From Natrinema sp. CBA1119 (GTDB lineage: Archaea; Halobacteriota; Halobacteria; Halobacteriales; Natrialbaceae): a stretch of 64,000 nucleotides of DNA. The DNA lies in contig NZ_PDBS01000002.1 in NCBI RefSeq assembly GCF_002572525.1, forward strand, positions 62,001-126,000. Reading direction: 5' to 3'. The position numbers and the translations under genes are program-made. Position 1 is the stretch's first letter. Each line of letters starts with the position of its first letter. Shown in pieces: positions 18,688 to 27,055 of this stretch. The notes beneath the pieces were generated by a model. That model did not search any database. It was not told the DNA's origin and saw only the letters and a list, made by a program, of their open reading frames with translations.

Positions 18688-21114
18688 TCACTCATCGTTA
18701 CCTCCGGAACGTCCTCCGTCGGTGTGGGAGCCGGTTGGTCCGTCGTCGCCCCGTGTTTCCGTCAGTTCGCCGTCGCTGTAAGTCCGCATCGCGATGAGCG
18801 TCAGGATCGATATCGCGGCCAACGCGATTACGACGAGTTCACCCAGCGTGTCGAAGCCACGGAAGTCGACGAGGGCCACGTTGACCACGTTGTATCCGCC
18901 AGCTTCTGGAACCGCCTTCTTGGTGAAGTAGCGGGCGATGGCCGTACTGCCGTCGGGGCGCGCGCTGGTCGTGACGATGACGGTGACGAACGCGGTCACG
19001 CCGACCACCAATGAAAGGACGGCATCGCGAACGCCCCGGACAAGCCCGATCGCGTATGACTTGGGGATCTCCTCGATCACAAGCAGGAAGATTACCAGCA
19101 CGAGCGTCTCGACGACCAGCTGGGTCAAGGCGAGATCGGGCGCGCTCGCGAGAATGTAGAAGATCGCGACCATGAACCCAAGAATTGAGAGCGTGAGCAC
19201 GCCCGCGATGTGGGTCTCTGAGCGGACAACGGCGACTCCGCCGAGTACCGCAACGAGCAATACGAGCGCGATCGGAACTGTGACGTCGAGCCCGAACTCG
19301 GTCGGCGCGACGGCATCCGCCGCGACGAAGCCGACGAGCGCGAGTGTACAGGTCGCTGTCAGCGTCCACGTTGCGTACGTTCGTAGGAGGCCGTTGTGGA
19401 CTGTCTCGGCGAACCACCGGCCTTCATCAGTGAGGCCGTCGACGACGACGTTGTACCACCAGTTGGCACGAACTGGCGGCGTCTGCTGCACGACCCCGCG
19501 AATGGCATCGTGAAGACGGCCGTAGAACGGAAACACGACGAGTCCACCGCCGATCGTGACCATGCTCATTCCCACCGCCGGCGAGTACGACGTCGGAATG
19601 CCGACGTACATCTCCTGAGGGTCGCTCGCCGTCGCCTCGAGGCCGGACTGGACGATGGTGTCGACAGCAAGCTGCGGATCAACGCTAACAACCACGGCGA
19701 GCAGCGCCAGCACGGCCGGTGGGACGAGCAGGGTGACGGGAGGGCTAGTGATGCGGCCGAGTCCGTCCGGCCGGTCACCGAAGAAAAGCGAGAGGAACCG
19801 AAGCGAGTACAGCACCGTGAAGATACTCGCAAAGATAGCAACGGCGGGATAGAGCCAGCCCAGCATCCCGACGTCGTGGCTCACCTCGACGGTGGCCTCG
19901 AAAAGCAGCTCCTTCGAGAAGAAGCCGTTGAACGGCGGGATGCCGGCCATGCTGAGCGCGGCGACCGTGGTGATCACCGCTGTGACCGGCAGATCACGTC
20001 CGAGACCGCCGAGCATGTCGATCTTACGAGTACCTGCCTCATGGGCGACGATACCGGCGACGAGGAATAGCGCGGCCTTGAACAGCGCGTGATTGAACAG
20101 GTGGAAGACGCCGGCCTCCGCGCCGTAGACGGAGGTGAAGCCGAAGGCAGCGACCATCAGGCCGAGGTGGCTCGCCGTCGAGTACGCGAGCAGTTCCTTG
20201 ATGTCCGTCGCCGCGACCGCTAGCACCGCACAGACGGTCATTGTCGTCAGTCCGAGCGTCGTGAACAAAAAGAACCACTCAGGACCGATGAGCATAGGGC
20301 GGACACGCCCGACGAAGTAGACGCCGACCTTAACCATTGTCGCGGAGTGGAGGAAGGCCGAGACCGGGGTCGGTGCTGCCATCGCATTGGGCAACCAGAA
20401 GTGCAGCGGCACCTGCGCGGACTTGGTCGCTGCGCCGATGGCGAGCAGTCCGAGCACCGGCAGGAACAGGCCCTGCTCGCGCAGGGCGGTCTGCATCGCC
20501 TCGGGGTTCTCGAGCATCGCGGCGAGATTGAACGCGGACTCGGGACCAAGGAGATCGGCTGCGACGACCGAGAGAAGGAGGAGGCCGACGAGCAGGAAGA
20601 GACCGCCACCGACAGTGATGAGCATGGCCATCCGGGCGGCGTACTGCGAAGAGTCGTCGGCAGTGTAGTAGCCGATCAGGACGAACGAACAGAGACTGGT
20701 GAGCTCCCAGAACAGGAAGATCGCGATCAGGTCGGTGGCCAACGCGACGCCGACGATTGAGCCCATGAAGGCGAGCAGTGCTGCGTAGTATCTGCTGAGT
20801 CCGGCTTGACCGTGCATATACGCGGGCGAGTAGGTAAAGACAAGCGCGCCGATACCGCACGCAAGCAAGGCAAATAAGAGCGCCCAGCCGTCAACGTGAA
20901 AGCGGAGTGCGATATCGAGCGAGGGAACCCACTCAAGTGCGACGGTCCCCTCCTGTCCATACTGGGTCGCGAGCAGACCGAACGAGGCGAGCGCGACGAA
21001 GGTTCCCGCGAACCCGGTTCCTTCGCCGAGGACGCGAAAGAACAACGGCGTAATGGCTGCGGCGGCGAACGGCAACGCGACTGCGGCGATGACTATCGCC
21101 AGGTCAGGAGACAT
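18688..21114 (-). CDS. mrpA: MrpA/MnhA-type Na+/H+ antiporter subunit, apparently orphan
   Basis: An 808-residue, highly hydrophobic protein. Residues about 60-500 form the proton-pumping module shared with NuoL: YYAALLAFMGS, FLFWELTSLCSFVLIGYY, KSAQVPLHFWLPNAMAAPTPVSAFLHSATMVKVG (with the conserved Lys and His) and HLFNHALFKAALFLVAG. Residues about 620-780 match the extra MrpA C-terminal MbhD/MbhE-like part (SAPDLALTQLVVETL). Mrp complexes need six or seven subunits (A-G), usually encoded in one operon. Here no mrpB-G genes adjoin: a transposase relic lies downstream and a decayed elp3 upstream. It may supplement a complex encoded elsewhere or be stranded. The ATG at 21114 gives the normal N-terminus. 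Confidence 0.88.
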   Translation of the reverse strand: MSPDLAIVIAAVALPFAAAAITPLFFRVLGEGTGFAGTFVALASFGLLATQYGQEGTVALEWVPSLDIALRFHVDGWALLFALLACGIGALVFTYSPAYMHGQAGLSRYYAALLAFMGSIVGVALATDLIAIFLFWELTSLCSFVLIGYYTADDSSQYAARMAMLITVGGGLFLLVGLLLLSVVAADLLGPESAFNLAAMLENPEAMQTALREQGLFLPVLGLLAIGAATKSAQVPLHFWLPNAMAAPTPVSAFLHSATMVKVGVYFVGRVRPMLIGPEWFFLFTTLGLTTMTVCAVLAVAATDIKELLAYSTASHLGLMVAAFGFTSVYGAEAGVFHLFNHALFKAALFLVAGIVAHEAGTRKIDMLGGLGRDLPVTAVITTVAALSMAGIPPFNGFFSKELLFEATVEVSHDVGMLGWLYPAVAIFASIFTVLYSLRFLSLFFGDRPDGLGRITSPPVTLLVPPAVLALLAVVVSVDPQLAVDTIVQSGLEATASDPQEMYVGIPTSYSPAVGMSMVTIGGGLVVFPFYGRLHDAIRGVVQQTPPVRANWWYNVVVDGLTDEGRWFAETVHNGLLRTYATWTLTATCTLALVGFVAADAVAPTEFGLDVTVPIALVLLVAVLGGVAVVRSETHIAGVLTLSILGFMVAIFYILASAPDLALTQLVVETLVLVIFLLVIEEIPKSYAIGLVRGVRDAVLSLVVGVTAFVTVIVTTSARPDGSTAIARYFTKKAVPEAGGYNVVNVALVDFRGFDTLGELVVIALAAISILTLIAMRTYSDGELTETRGDDGPTGSHTDGGRSGGNDE

Positions 21115-21287
21115 TCGGTACGCGGTGCATAGGGCGAGACTGCCCTTAAGCGACTACCTTTCAGAAAGGCCGATGTATCCAGAATCGATGACCCTGACGG
21201 GAGTCGCCCGCCGCCAGCGATTGCTCCGGCGGTGTCTTGATTCGAGAATCTAACACGCTTATTCGCAAACGGCGACGAATTACCACA

Positions 21288-22763
21288 GTCAGTACCGAGA
21301 CGCCCGAACCGACCGAAACTGAGGCGTTCGAGCGGGTCTACGAGACGCTTGTCGACCGAATCCTCGCCGGCGAGATCGAGCACAACGAGGTCGAGAAAGC
21401 CAAGCTCAAAGCTTGGTTGGGATACTCCACGTCCAAAGTGCCGAAGAAATCCGAGCTGCTGGACTACACGCCCGAAGAGCACCGCGAGACCCTCGGGACG
21501 GCGCTTTGACGCAAATCGGCTTGGACAGTCTCTGGCGTCTCGCCGGTCACGATCATGACCTCGCCAGAGCGGTGTCCTCATAGGAGTGTCTCTACTGTCC
21601 CTCGGTCCCGACTCCGAGTTCTCGTCGTCCCAGAGCTACACGGGCAAGGAGCCTGCCGCCCCTGGCAGCCAGAACGATTACAATCCGTACGAGCAGGTCA
21701 CGCTCCGGCTCGAGTAGCTGCGTCAGATCGGCCATCCCGTCGACAAGGTCATCCTGATGGGCGGGACGATATCGCCCACAACCATGACTACCAAGGGTAG
21801 TTTGTCAAGCATGCTCGAGGCGATGAATGATTTCGACATCGATAAGGAGCCCGAACCGGCCGAGGGTGTCAATTTCGCGCAGGACCCGAGGAGTACGAGT
21901 AGAAGTGTCTTGGGGACGTCATCTCAGAGAACGAGACCTCGGACGTCCACAACATCGGGACGACCTTCGAGACCAAACCCGACTGGTACGGCCCCAAGTA
22001 GCTCAACCGGATGCCTAAGGTCGGCGTCCAAACCGCCTACGAGCGTGTTAATCGGGAGGTACACCGCGCCCACGGCGTCCAGGAGTCGATTGACGCCAAC
22101 CAGCGACTGCGTGACTCGGCGTTCAAGGTCAGATTCCACATGATACCGGGTCAGCCCGGGTTAAGCAAAGAGATGTGTCTCGAGGACTTCCAGCGGCTCT
22201 TCGAGACCGAGCAGTGGAGGCCAGACTACCTGAATGTCAACCCGACTCCCGTGGTGCAGGAGACGTGACCTACGGCTGGTTGCATAGAGACAGTACGATC
22301 CCTGTCGAACTACAAGGTCACCGAGCTAATCGCCGAGATCAGGTCGACGATCCCCCGGTACACACGACTCCAGCGCGTCCAGCGAGACATCCCGGCGGAC
22401 CTCATCAACGCCGGCGTCGGAAGTCAAATTTCCACAAACTCGCCGATCAACGGTTGGATGAACACGGCTGGGCTGCAAGTATATCTGCTGTTGTGAGGCC
22501 GGAATAAACGATGAGGTGTCCGAGAACGTCGACCTCGACATACTGACCTACAAGACCTGAGGCGACACCGAACACTTCATCTTGTTCAAGGACTCCGAGA
22601 AGGACCTGCTCATCGGCTTCTGCCGATTCCGACTTCCGAACGGCCGGTTCAACTGGAACTCGAGGACACGGCGCTGGTCTGAGAACTTCACGTCTACGGC
22701 TCGGAAGTCGCCGTCGGCGGTAAAGGAGAGACCGACCAGCGCTGGAACTACGACTGCCGCCTG
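21288..22763 (+). pseudogene. elp3: Decayed Elp3 tRNA-modification enzyme gene
   Basis: Translation across frames recovers an archaeal Elp3, the radical-SAM/acetyltransferase that starts carboxymethyl-uridine formation at tRNA position 34. Segments in order: N-terminal EAFERVYETLVDRILAGEIE and KVPKKSELLDYTPEEHRETL (21307-21507), TIMTSPERCPH and in another frame CLYCP (the Fe-S cluster cysteines), DSEFSSSQSYTGKEPAA and LRQIGHPVDKVILMGG (one TAG between), MNDFDIDKEPEPAEGV, GVQTAYERVNREVHRAHGVQ, FKVRFHMIPGQPGLSKEMCL, IPRYTRLQRVQRDIPADLI, and the start of the GNAT domain (EHFILFKDSEKDLLIGFCR, ELHVYGSEV). There are at least six frameshifts and several stops, and the last part of the GNAT domain is missing. 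The start codon is lost. It is clearly not functional. Confidence 0.85.
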
Positions 22764-22771
22764 ATCAGTAA

Positions 22772-22813
22772 TTAACCAACACTATACCGGAGTCACTCCG
22801 AAACGTTGGTTAA
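22772..22813. repeat. 42-bp palindromic element, copy B
   Basis: TTAACCAAC and GTTGGTTAA bracket a 24-base spacer exactly where the truncated elp3 relic ends. See copies at 7411-7451 and 63650-63691. Confidence 0.6.
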
Positions 22814-22822
22814 GGCTATCCA

Positions 22823-23220
22823 CTATGGTGTTTGGAGGTCTCGAACTGGCTTTACCGCGAACGTGTCTGTCTCTGTAGCTGGAGCCTCACGTGGGCGCTC
22901 CGCCAGCGGGGATGCCGACCAAGTGAGCTGGGTGATGAGCTCGTCTCGAACGGTTCGTCGAGGGATGGTGGTCTCGTGCCAGCCCAACTGGTCGTCGAAG
23001 TGCCGCTTCTGAATCTGCTCGCCGATGTCGTCGACGGTGATATACTGCGTCCGCTTCGTTCCTCCTACCTGCTGTGAGACGAACACTGCACTACGGCCTC
23101 GTGCGTCAGCTCGACGAGAGCACACTCCACGAGTGTGACGATCGACTCGTGACTCCGGTCGTTCGGAACTGTAGGTTCAAGATCCGCCTACGAGGCTCCT
23201 CTAATAGTCCAACGTGGACA
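22823..23220 (-). other. Possible relic of a small protein gene
   Basis: A minus-strand frame (22823-23125) contains a coding-like stretch (FVSQQVGGTKRTQYITVDD, RHFDDQLGWHETTIPRRTV), and a second frame upstream (SIVTLVECALVELTHEAVVQ) may be its N-terminal part after a frameshift. I recognise no family. It may be the remnant of a winged-helix or plasmid protein; it could also be chance coding. Confidence 0.25.
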
Positions 23221-23251
23221 TCGGAACCACCATGTTCTACGGCATTCCGGA

Positions 23252-23998
23252 CTACACTTCGTCGGCTAAGTAGTTGAATGCGCGAAGTGTATTCTGCCCT
23301 TCCTCAGTCAGGCTTACGTACTTCTGCCGACCGACCTCTTTGATTTCCACGTACTCCCGCTCTTGTAGTGCGTTCAGAATATGCGAATCAAGCAACCGGT
23401 ATTTACCCTTGATGTTGTCGGACTCGTACGTCTGGATAAACGGTAGGTTCACGTCCTCACTGAATTCGATGATCTCTTTTTTCGAGGCACGCCCCTGTTC
23501 GTCGAGGTAGGCGAGAATTGCGATGTGCTCTGGCGCCGGCCCTTTGATGGGATACGCTGGCATTTCATCGATACCCGCCACGCCGTAACTAACCGGTTCT
23601 GCTGGCGGGTGCTCCGTCTCCGGACCGTACCGCTCCGCACGGACATAGTAGGGGGTCGCGCCGGTCGCCATGCAGGCAATCATACCTGCAATTGCGGTGA
23701 CCTTACTCCCTGTTGCGAGGTTTACGTACACTTCATCACCACGGTAGTCGGTGATGGTTTCGGCTATCCCACCGAGACTGGCATATAGATCAAAGATATC
23801 GCAAGTATGGTTCACGACCTCGGGTGCAGCCCCCTCAAGTTTCTGTCGAACCTCTTGGTGGTACGCTGGCTTAGTGTCCGCTGCCCCATCGTGATTGAGG
23901 AGAACCACGACATCCGCGTTGAGTTGGAGTGGCGGTTCCACAACCCGGTCTCGTTCGTATCCAAGCGGAATAATATGAACGCGATTTGGAACAATCAT
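23252..23998 (-). CDS. HFX_2341-type regulator: CARF-like domain plus winged helix
   Basis: A 248-residue predicted transcription regulator. Residues 1 to about 135 form a Rossmann-like domain with alternating hydrophobic strands (ADVVVLLNH, 28-36) and the loop YVNLATGSKVTAIAGM (91-106), the position and sequence style of the ligand loop in CARF and Csa3-type proteins (DUF6293-like; inference from pattern). Residues about 155-240 are a winged helix (APEHIAILAYL, KYRLLDSHILNALQEREYVE, RQKYVSLTEEGQNTL). A GGTGAG ribosome-binding site lies eight bases upstream of the ATG at 23998. It is transcribed divergently from the ubiquitin-like operon across a 124-bp gap that contains a perfect 9-bp palindrome, so it is the obvious candidate regulator of that operon. 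A CARF domain would make it responsive to a cyclic oligonucleotide, but this is not shown by the sequence. Confidence 0.8.
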   Translation of the reverse strand: MIVPNRVHIIPLGYERDRVVEPPLQLNADVVVLLNHDGAADTKPAYHQEVRQKLEGAAPEVVNHTCDIFDLYASLGGIAETITDYRGDEVYVNLATGSKVTAIAGMIACMATGATPYYVRAERYGPETEHPPAEPVSYGVAGIDEMPAYPIKGPAPEHIAILAYLDEQGRASKKEIIEFSEDVNLPFIQTYESDNIKGKYRLLDSHILNALQEREYVEIKEVGRQKYVSLTEEGQNTLRAFNYLADEV

Positions 23999-24018
23999 CA
24001 GTTTGCCTCACCGTATCT

Positions 24019-24042
24019 ATAGTTACGATAGCACGTAACTAT
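24019..24042. promoter_or_regulatory. Candidate operator palindrome in the divergent region
   Basis: ATAGTTACG and its perfect complement CGTAACTAT are separated by six bases. The site lies 21 bases upstream of the regulator's start codon and 81 bases upstream of the ubiquitin-like gene. Position and symmetry suit binding of the dimeric winged-helix regulator, which could repress itself and influence the operon. Binding is inferred. Confidence 0.5.
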
Positions 24043-24086
24043 TGTGACTAGCAGCAGAGTCACGAAAGTGCCGATTCTCTCTCGAT

Positions 24087-24096
24087 CATACTTAAC
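24087..24096 (+). promoter_or_regulatory. TATA-like element of the ubiquitin-like operon
   Basis: CATACTTAAC is centred about 31 bases before the ATG at 24123, which fits a haloarchaeal promoter with a very short or absent leader. There is no second candidate in the interval. Confidence 0.45.
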
Positions 24097-24122
24097 CCGA
24101 TGGCGTTCTCACGTCCACGTGC

Positions 24123-24383
24123 ATGCCCCCTGAACTGACGTTCACGGTCCAATCTCCGAAGGGAGACAGTGACGAATTCACCTTCGACCAGAACAAGAAG
24201 GTCGGCGCGGCGGCCAAAGAAGTGGCCGACGCGTTTGACTATCAGAACGCGAACAACCCGACGTTCTTCCGCACCGAGGACGGCGAGCGCGAAGAACTCC
24301 AGCGTAATCGAACACTCGTGAGCTACGACCTCGACAGCACGACCGTCATCCTCAGCGATAGTGGGAAAGGCGCGAATGAATGA
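24123..24383 (+). CDS. Ubiquitin-like protein (first gene of Ubl-E2-JAMM-E1 operon)
   Basis: An 86-residue protein with the beta-grasp pattern: strand LTFTVQSP (5-12), strand DEFTFDQ (17-23), a helix VGAAAKEVADAFDY (27-40), strand TFFRTEDGE (47-55), and ELQRNRTLVSYDLDSTTVILSD with the final strand near residue 79. The tail is SDSGKGANE, so the protein does not end in Gly-Gly; Gly81 or Gly83 could become the C-terminus after trimming of three to five residues, presumably by the JAMM protease two genes down. The stop overlaps the E2-like start (ATGA at 24380-24383), which implies translational coupling. It is unlike ThiS/MoaD/SAMP proteins, which end in a bare Gly-Gly. Ubiquitin-like assignment is by fold pattern plus operon context. 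Confidence 0.8.
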   Translation: MPPELTFTVQSPKGDSDEFTFDQNKKVGAAAKEVADAFDYQNANNPTFFRTEDGEREELQRNRTLVSYDLDSTTVILSDSGKGANE

Positions 24384-24856
24384 AACGTCGGGTTAGTGAA
24401 GCGCTCCTCCGCGACGAGACGACAACCATCCAAAATCGGGCGGAGCAGTTCGGCTGGACGGTCTCTCCAGAGTTCGATCAGCTGCTGCTCACGGTAGAGT
24501 TGACCGCCCGTGACGACGAACCGTACGTCATCGAATTCGAGTGCACTGACTATGACCAAGCTCCGCCGCGGATCGAGATGCTTGATCCTAGGACGCGTGA
24601 ACCCGGAACACCCCGAGCATTCTTCGATGACCGCGGAGGTAGCCATTCGCTCCTCTGGCAAAATGGGCCGGGAATCTGCCACGCATTCAACCGGAAGTTC
24701 TATCTCGAAATTGATCAGGTGCACAACGATTGGAACCCGCAAACAATCTCTCGGTGGAAGGACGAGGCGGGGTTCCACCGGACGATCAGTGGATTCCTTC
24801 TCCTCGTCGAGCGGCGACTCCATAACGACCACTACCAGGGGCGATTTTCAGAATGA
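24380..24856 (+). CDS. E2-like ubiquitin-conjugating protein (prokaryotic type)
   Basis: A 158-residue protein. Features that recall the E2/UBC fold are an N-terminal helix (1-22), strands LLLTVELTA (35-43) and YVIEFECTD (49-57), the APPRIEMLDP segment (61-70) in the place of the E2 xPPxVxFxxP strand, and GPGICHAFN (97-104) with Cys100, the probable thioester cysteine, followed by W118-N119-P120 and QTISRW as in E2 W-x-P-x-x-T/I. It ends with a helix and HYQGRFSE (151-158), a YxGR terminus seen in prokaryotic E2 families. It would accept the Ubl from the E1 and pass it to a target. It overlaps both neighbours by 4 bp (ATGA). The E2 identity rests on motifs and context, not on a database match. 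Confidence 0.75.
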   Translation: MKRRVSEALLRDETTTIQNRAEQFGWTVSPEFDQLLLTVELTARDDEPYVIEFECTDYDQAPPRIEMLDPRTREPGTPRAFFDDRGGSHSLLWQNGPGICHAFNRKFYLEIDQVHNDWNPQTISRWKDEAGFHRTISGFLLLVERRLHNDHYQGRFSE

Positions 24857-25455
24857 TCGAGTTCTTTGAACGACTTCGTCGACTCTTGGGCCGGGACCAA
24901 TCGCCTCCAACCGGCGGTGAATCGGACCAGCAAGCAGACCGCCAGATGTATCCGACCGTTCTCGTTCCGAAAAGAGTCTGCGAAGCAACATGCGACGGAC
25001 TACGGAGTCACTCACCCGCATATGAAGACCACGAGGGCGTCGTCTACTGGGCCGGGATGGAACTTGGCGAGCCCACTCCCGAGTGGTTGCTCGTAACGAG
25101 CTGTATCGTTCCTGAAGCTTCGACTAAACCAGGACATTTCGAAGTTTCTGGGCTCGCAAACATGCGAGTGACAGAGACCGTGCACGAGCACGATATTGGC
25201 GTTCTCGCGACCGTCCATAGTCATCCCGGGACTAGCACCATCCATTCCGGGACCGACGAGGACGAGGCCTTCTTCCCGTACAACGGTTCCTATTCCATCG
25301 TCGTCCCCGAGTACGCGGACGAGGGCATGCTACCGCTGGCGTCCTGTGGCATTTATCGCTACGAGATAGACCAATTCCGCCGTCTCAATACGTCCGAGAT
25401 TGACGAGGACTTTACTGTGCTCTCGGCACCCACCCACATTGATACACGTCCATGA
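24853..25455 (+). CDS. JAMM/MPN+ metalloprotease (deubiquitinase-like)
   Basis: A 200-residue protein with a complete JAMM zinc motif: Glu61 (EGVVYWAG) upstream, then H122-S-H124-P with S132-G-T-D135 (HSHPGTSTIHSGTD), exactly the HxHx7Sx2D spacing. Such enzymes cleave isopeptide or peptide bonds after a ubiquitin-like C-terminus. Here it may mature the Ubl tail and remove conjugates. The first 30 residues form a basic/aromatic helix (EFFERLRRLLGR) and a Ser/Gln linker, possibly a localisation or docking segment. It starts inside the E2 stop (ATGA, 24853) and its own stop overlaps the E1 start (25452). Confidence 0.88.
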   Translation: MIEFFERLRRLLGRDQSPPTGGESDQQADRQMYPTVLVPKRVCEATCDGLRSHSPAYEDHEGVVYWAGMELGEPTPEWLLVTSCIVPEASTKPGHFEVSGLANMRVTETVHEHDIGVLATVHSHPGTSTIHSGTDEDEAFFPYNGSYSIVVPEYADEGMLPLASCGIYRYEIDQFRRLNTSEIDEDFTVLSAPTHIDTRP

Positions 25456-26885
25456 CACCTAATATTTCATGCACTCGAGCGGAGTTTTATGCTCGCCGGG
25501 ATGACCGGACCGAGCAACTTGTCGATACCGCGGATTATCAGACAGCGCCCATACTGATCACTGTCGCCGACGATGTCGCAGCGACACTCGCCGGACAGGT
25601 AATGACGCTCACTGCCTGCAACATCACGAGCCGGTTCAACCGCAACATCGACGTTATTGTTTCCGATGTTGCCCTCGAGACGGCAGTACAGCACGCTGAC
25701 TATCCGACAACACTTGCAGCCAGGGCATGGGCCGAGATGGCTGCTGCAGATCCGTTCGGTACGGTTCGCGTTCGCGATGCACCGGCAGATGATGATGCGT
25801 ACGAGGCTGTGCTGGCAATCGGGAACGCTCCAACACCGACCGAGCCGACGATTCGGATCGCGGCGTGTGGCTGGAGCGCGCGTATCCAGCGGAACGCGGC
25901 TATCGAGGAATTCACCGACTCTTCGTCGAACCCGATCGGTCCGGCGGCTGCTGCGTGTTTCGGCGTGGGCGAGTTGTTTAAAGCGCTCATCGGGCGGCCG
26001 GCACACCAACAGCCGGATGCCTTCTCGTTCGATGCGTTCAGCCTGACACCGAACCCGGACGGGTCACTTCATACGGTGGAGCCCCGGCTTCCATCAGCCG
26101 TGGACCTCGGGATGGTCGAACTGGCGGGCGTGGGATCCATCGGGTCGGCCCTGCTCTATGTACTCGCCATGCTTCCTGTGCAGGCGGAGCTTGCGCTCAT
26201 CGATCACGACGTCGTCGAATTTGAGAACCTGAATCGGTCACCGATCTTTACTGCTGCAGACGCAGATGTAGGTGATCGGACGAAGGTTGCGGTTGGTGAA
26301 CAGTACCTCGCGGCGCACGATGGGATCTCGGTGCAAACCTTCCCAGAACGATATGGGGCAACACAAGCGCAGGACAGTCCCTATCCCGATATCGTCCTTC
26401 CGGAGGTCGACGATGACCGTGCTCGTGAGGACATCCAGTACAGTCGTCCACCGTTGATGATTGAAACGACGACGAATGGGACGGCAGTAAACGTCCGGCG
26501 GCAGATTCCGATCCAGGAAGCGTGCTTGCTGTGTCACTTCCCGCCGGATGAAACATCGTATTCGCCGGCCTGTGCAATGGCTGATGTGGACGCTCCGGGA
26601 GTTACTGATGAAGATGAGAATGGAGCCGATAGTGGGGATGCAGCGTTACCGTTTGTATCCTGTCTTGCGGGGGTTCTACTCGCGGGTGAACTTGTGAAAA
26701 CGCAGTACGATGACTATCCCTCTGTAGAGAGCTTTATAGAGGTGGAGATGTTCACGAACTTCGACGTACCGATGCCACGGTACGAGAAGGGACGCGAGGA
26801 CAATTGCCCTTTCTGTTCGTATCGCGATGACGGGCGGTACAGAGACCTCATCAAGGGGACACGGTTTTTCTCCTTGACTCAATAA
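25452..26885 (+). CDS. E1-like ubiquitin-activating enzyme (ThiF family)
   Basis: A 477-residue protein. The C-terminal half is a ThiF/E1 adenylation domain: glycine loop GVGSIG (226-231), the acidic motif LIDHDVVEFENLNRS (249-263) that binds ATP-Mg and the Ubl C-terminus, and KVAVGE (278-283). Cys pairs C358-x2-C361 and C452-x2-C455 probably hold a zinc ion; C374 (SPACAMA) is a candidate thioester cysteine. Residues 1-200 are an N-terminal domain with a Rossmann-like pattern but no glycine loop, as in two-part E1 enzymes of bacterial ubiquitin-like operons. It would adenylate the Ubl and load the E2. It is the last gene of the operon; no co-directional gene follows closely. Confidence 0.88.
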   Translation: MTPNISCTRAEFYARRDDRTEQLVDTADYQTAPILITVADDVAATLAGQVMTLTACNITSRFNRNIDVIVSDVALETAVQHADYPTTLAARAWAEMAAADPFGTVRVRDAPADDDAYEAVLAIGNAPTPTEPTIRIAACGWSARIQRNAAIEEFTDSSSNPIGPAAAACFGVGELFKALIGRPAHQQPDAFSFDAFSLTPNPDGSLHTVEPRLPSAVDLGMVELAGVGSIGSALLYVLAMLPVQAELALIDHDVVEFENLNRSPIFTAADADVGDRTKVAVGEQYLAAHDGISVQTFPERYGATQAQDSPYPDIVLPEVDDDRAREDIQYSRPPLMIETTTNGTAVNVRRQIPIQEACLLCHFPPDETSYSPACAMADVDAPGVTDEDENGADSGDAALPFVSCLAGVLLAGELVKTQYDDYPSVESFIEVEMFTNFDVPMPRYEKGREDNCPFCSYRDDGRYRDLIKGTRFFSLTQ

Positions 26886-27055
26886 CGGAGAACAGAATCT
26901 CGAAAAAGCAGTCGACGCAGATAGCCACATTCTTCTCGTAGCGGTCCTTCTCCGAGCGAATCCGGAACGAGTGATCGTTCGCTGTGTTGGCTGAGTCGTG
27001 GTAGAGAGATCTTAGCGGGTCTTCACCGTCGTTGACGGCTCCGGATTCGCTTCCG

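Noticed and set aside
23252-23998. Treating the regulator as a proven CARF protein
   Set aside because: The loop NLATGSK and strand pattern are suggestive, but ligand-binding residues cannot be verified from a single sequence, so it is labelled CARF-like.
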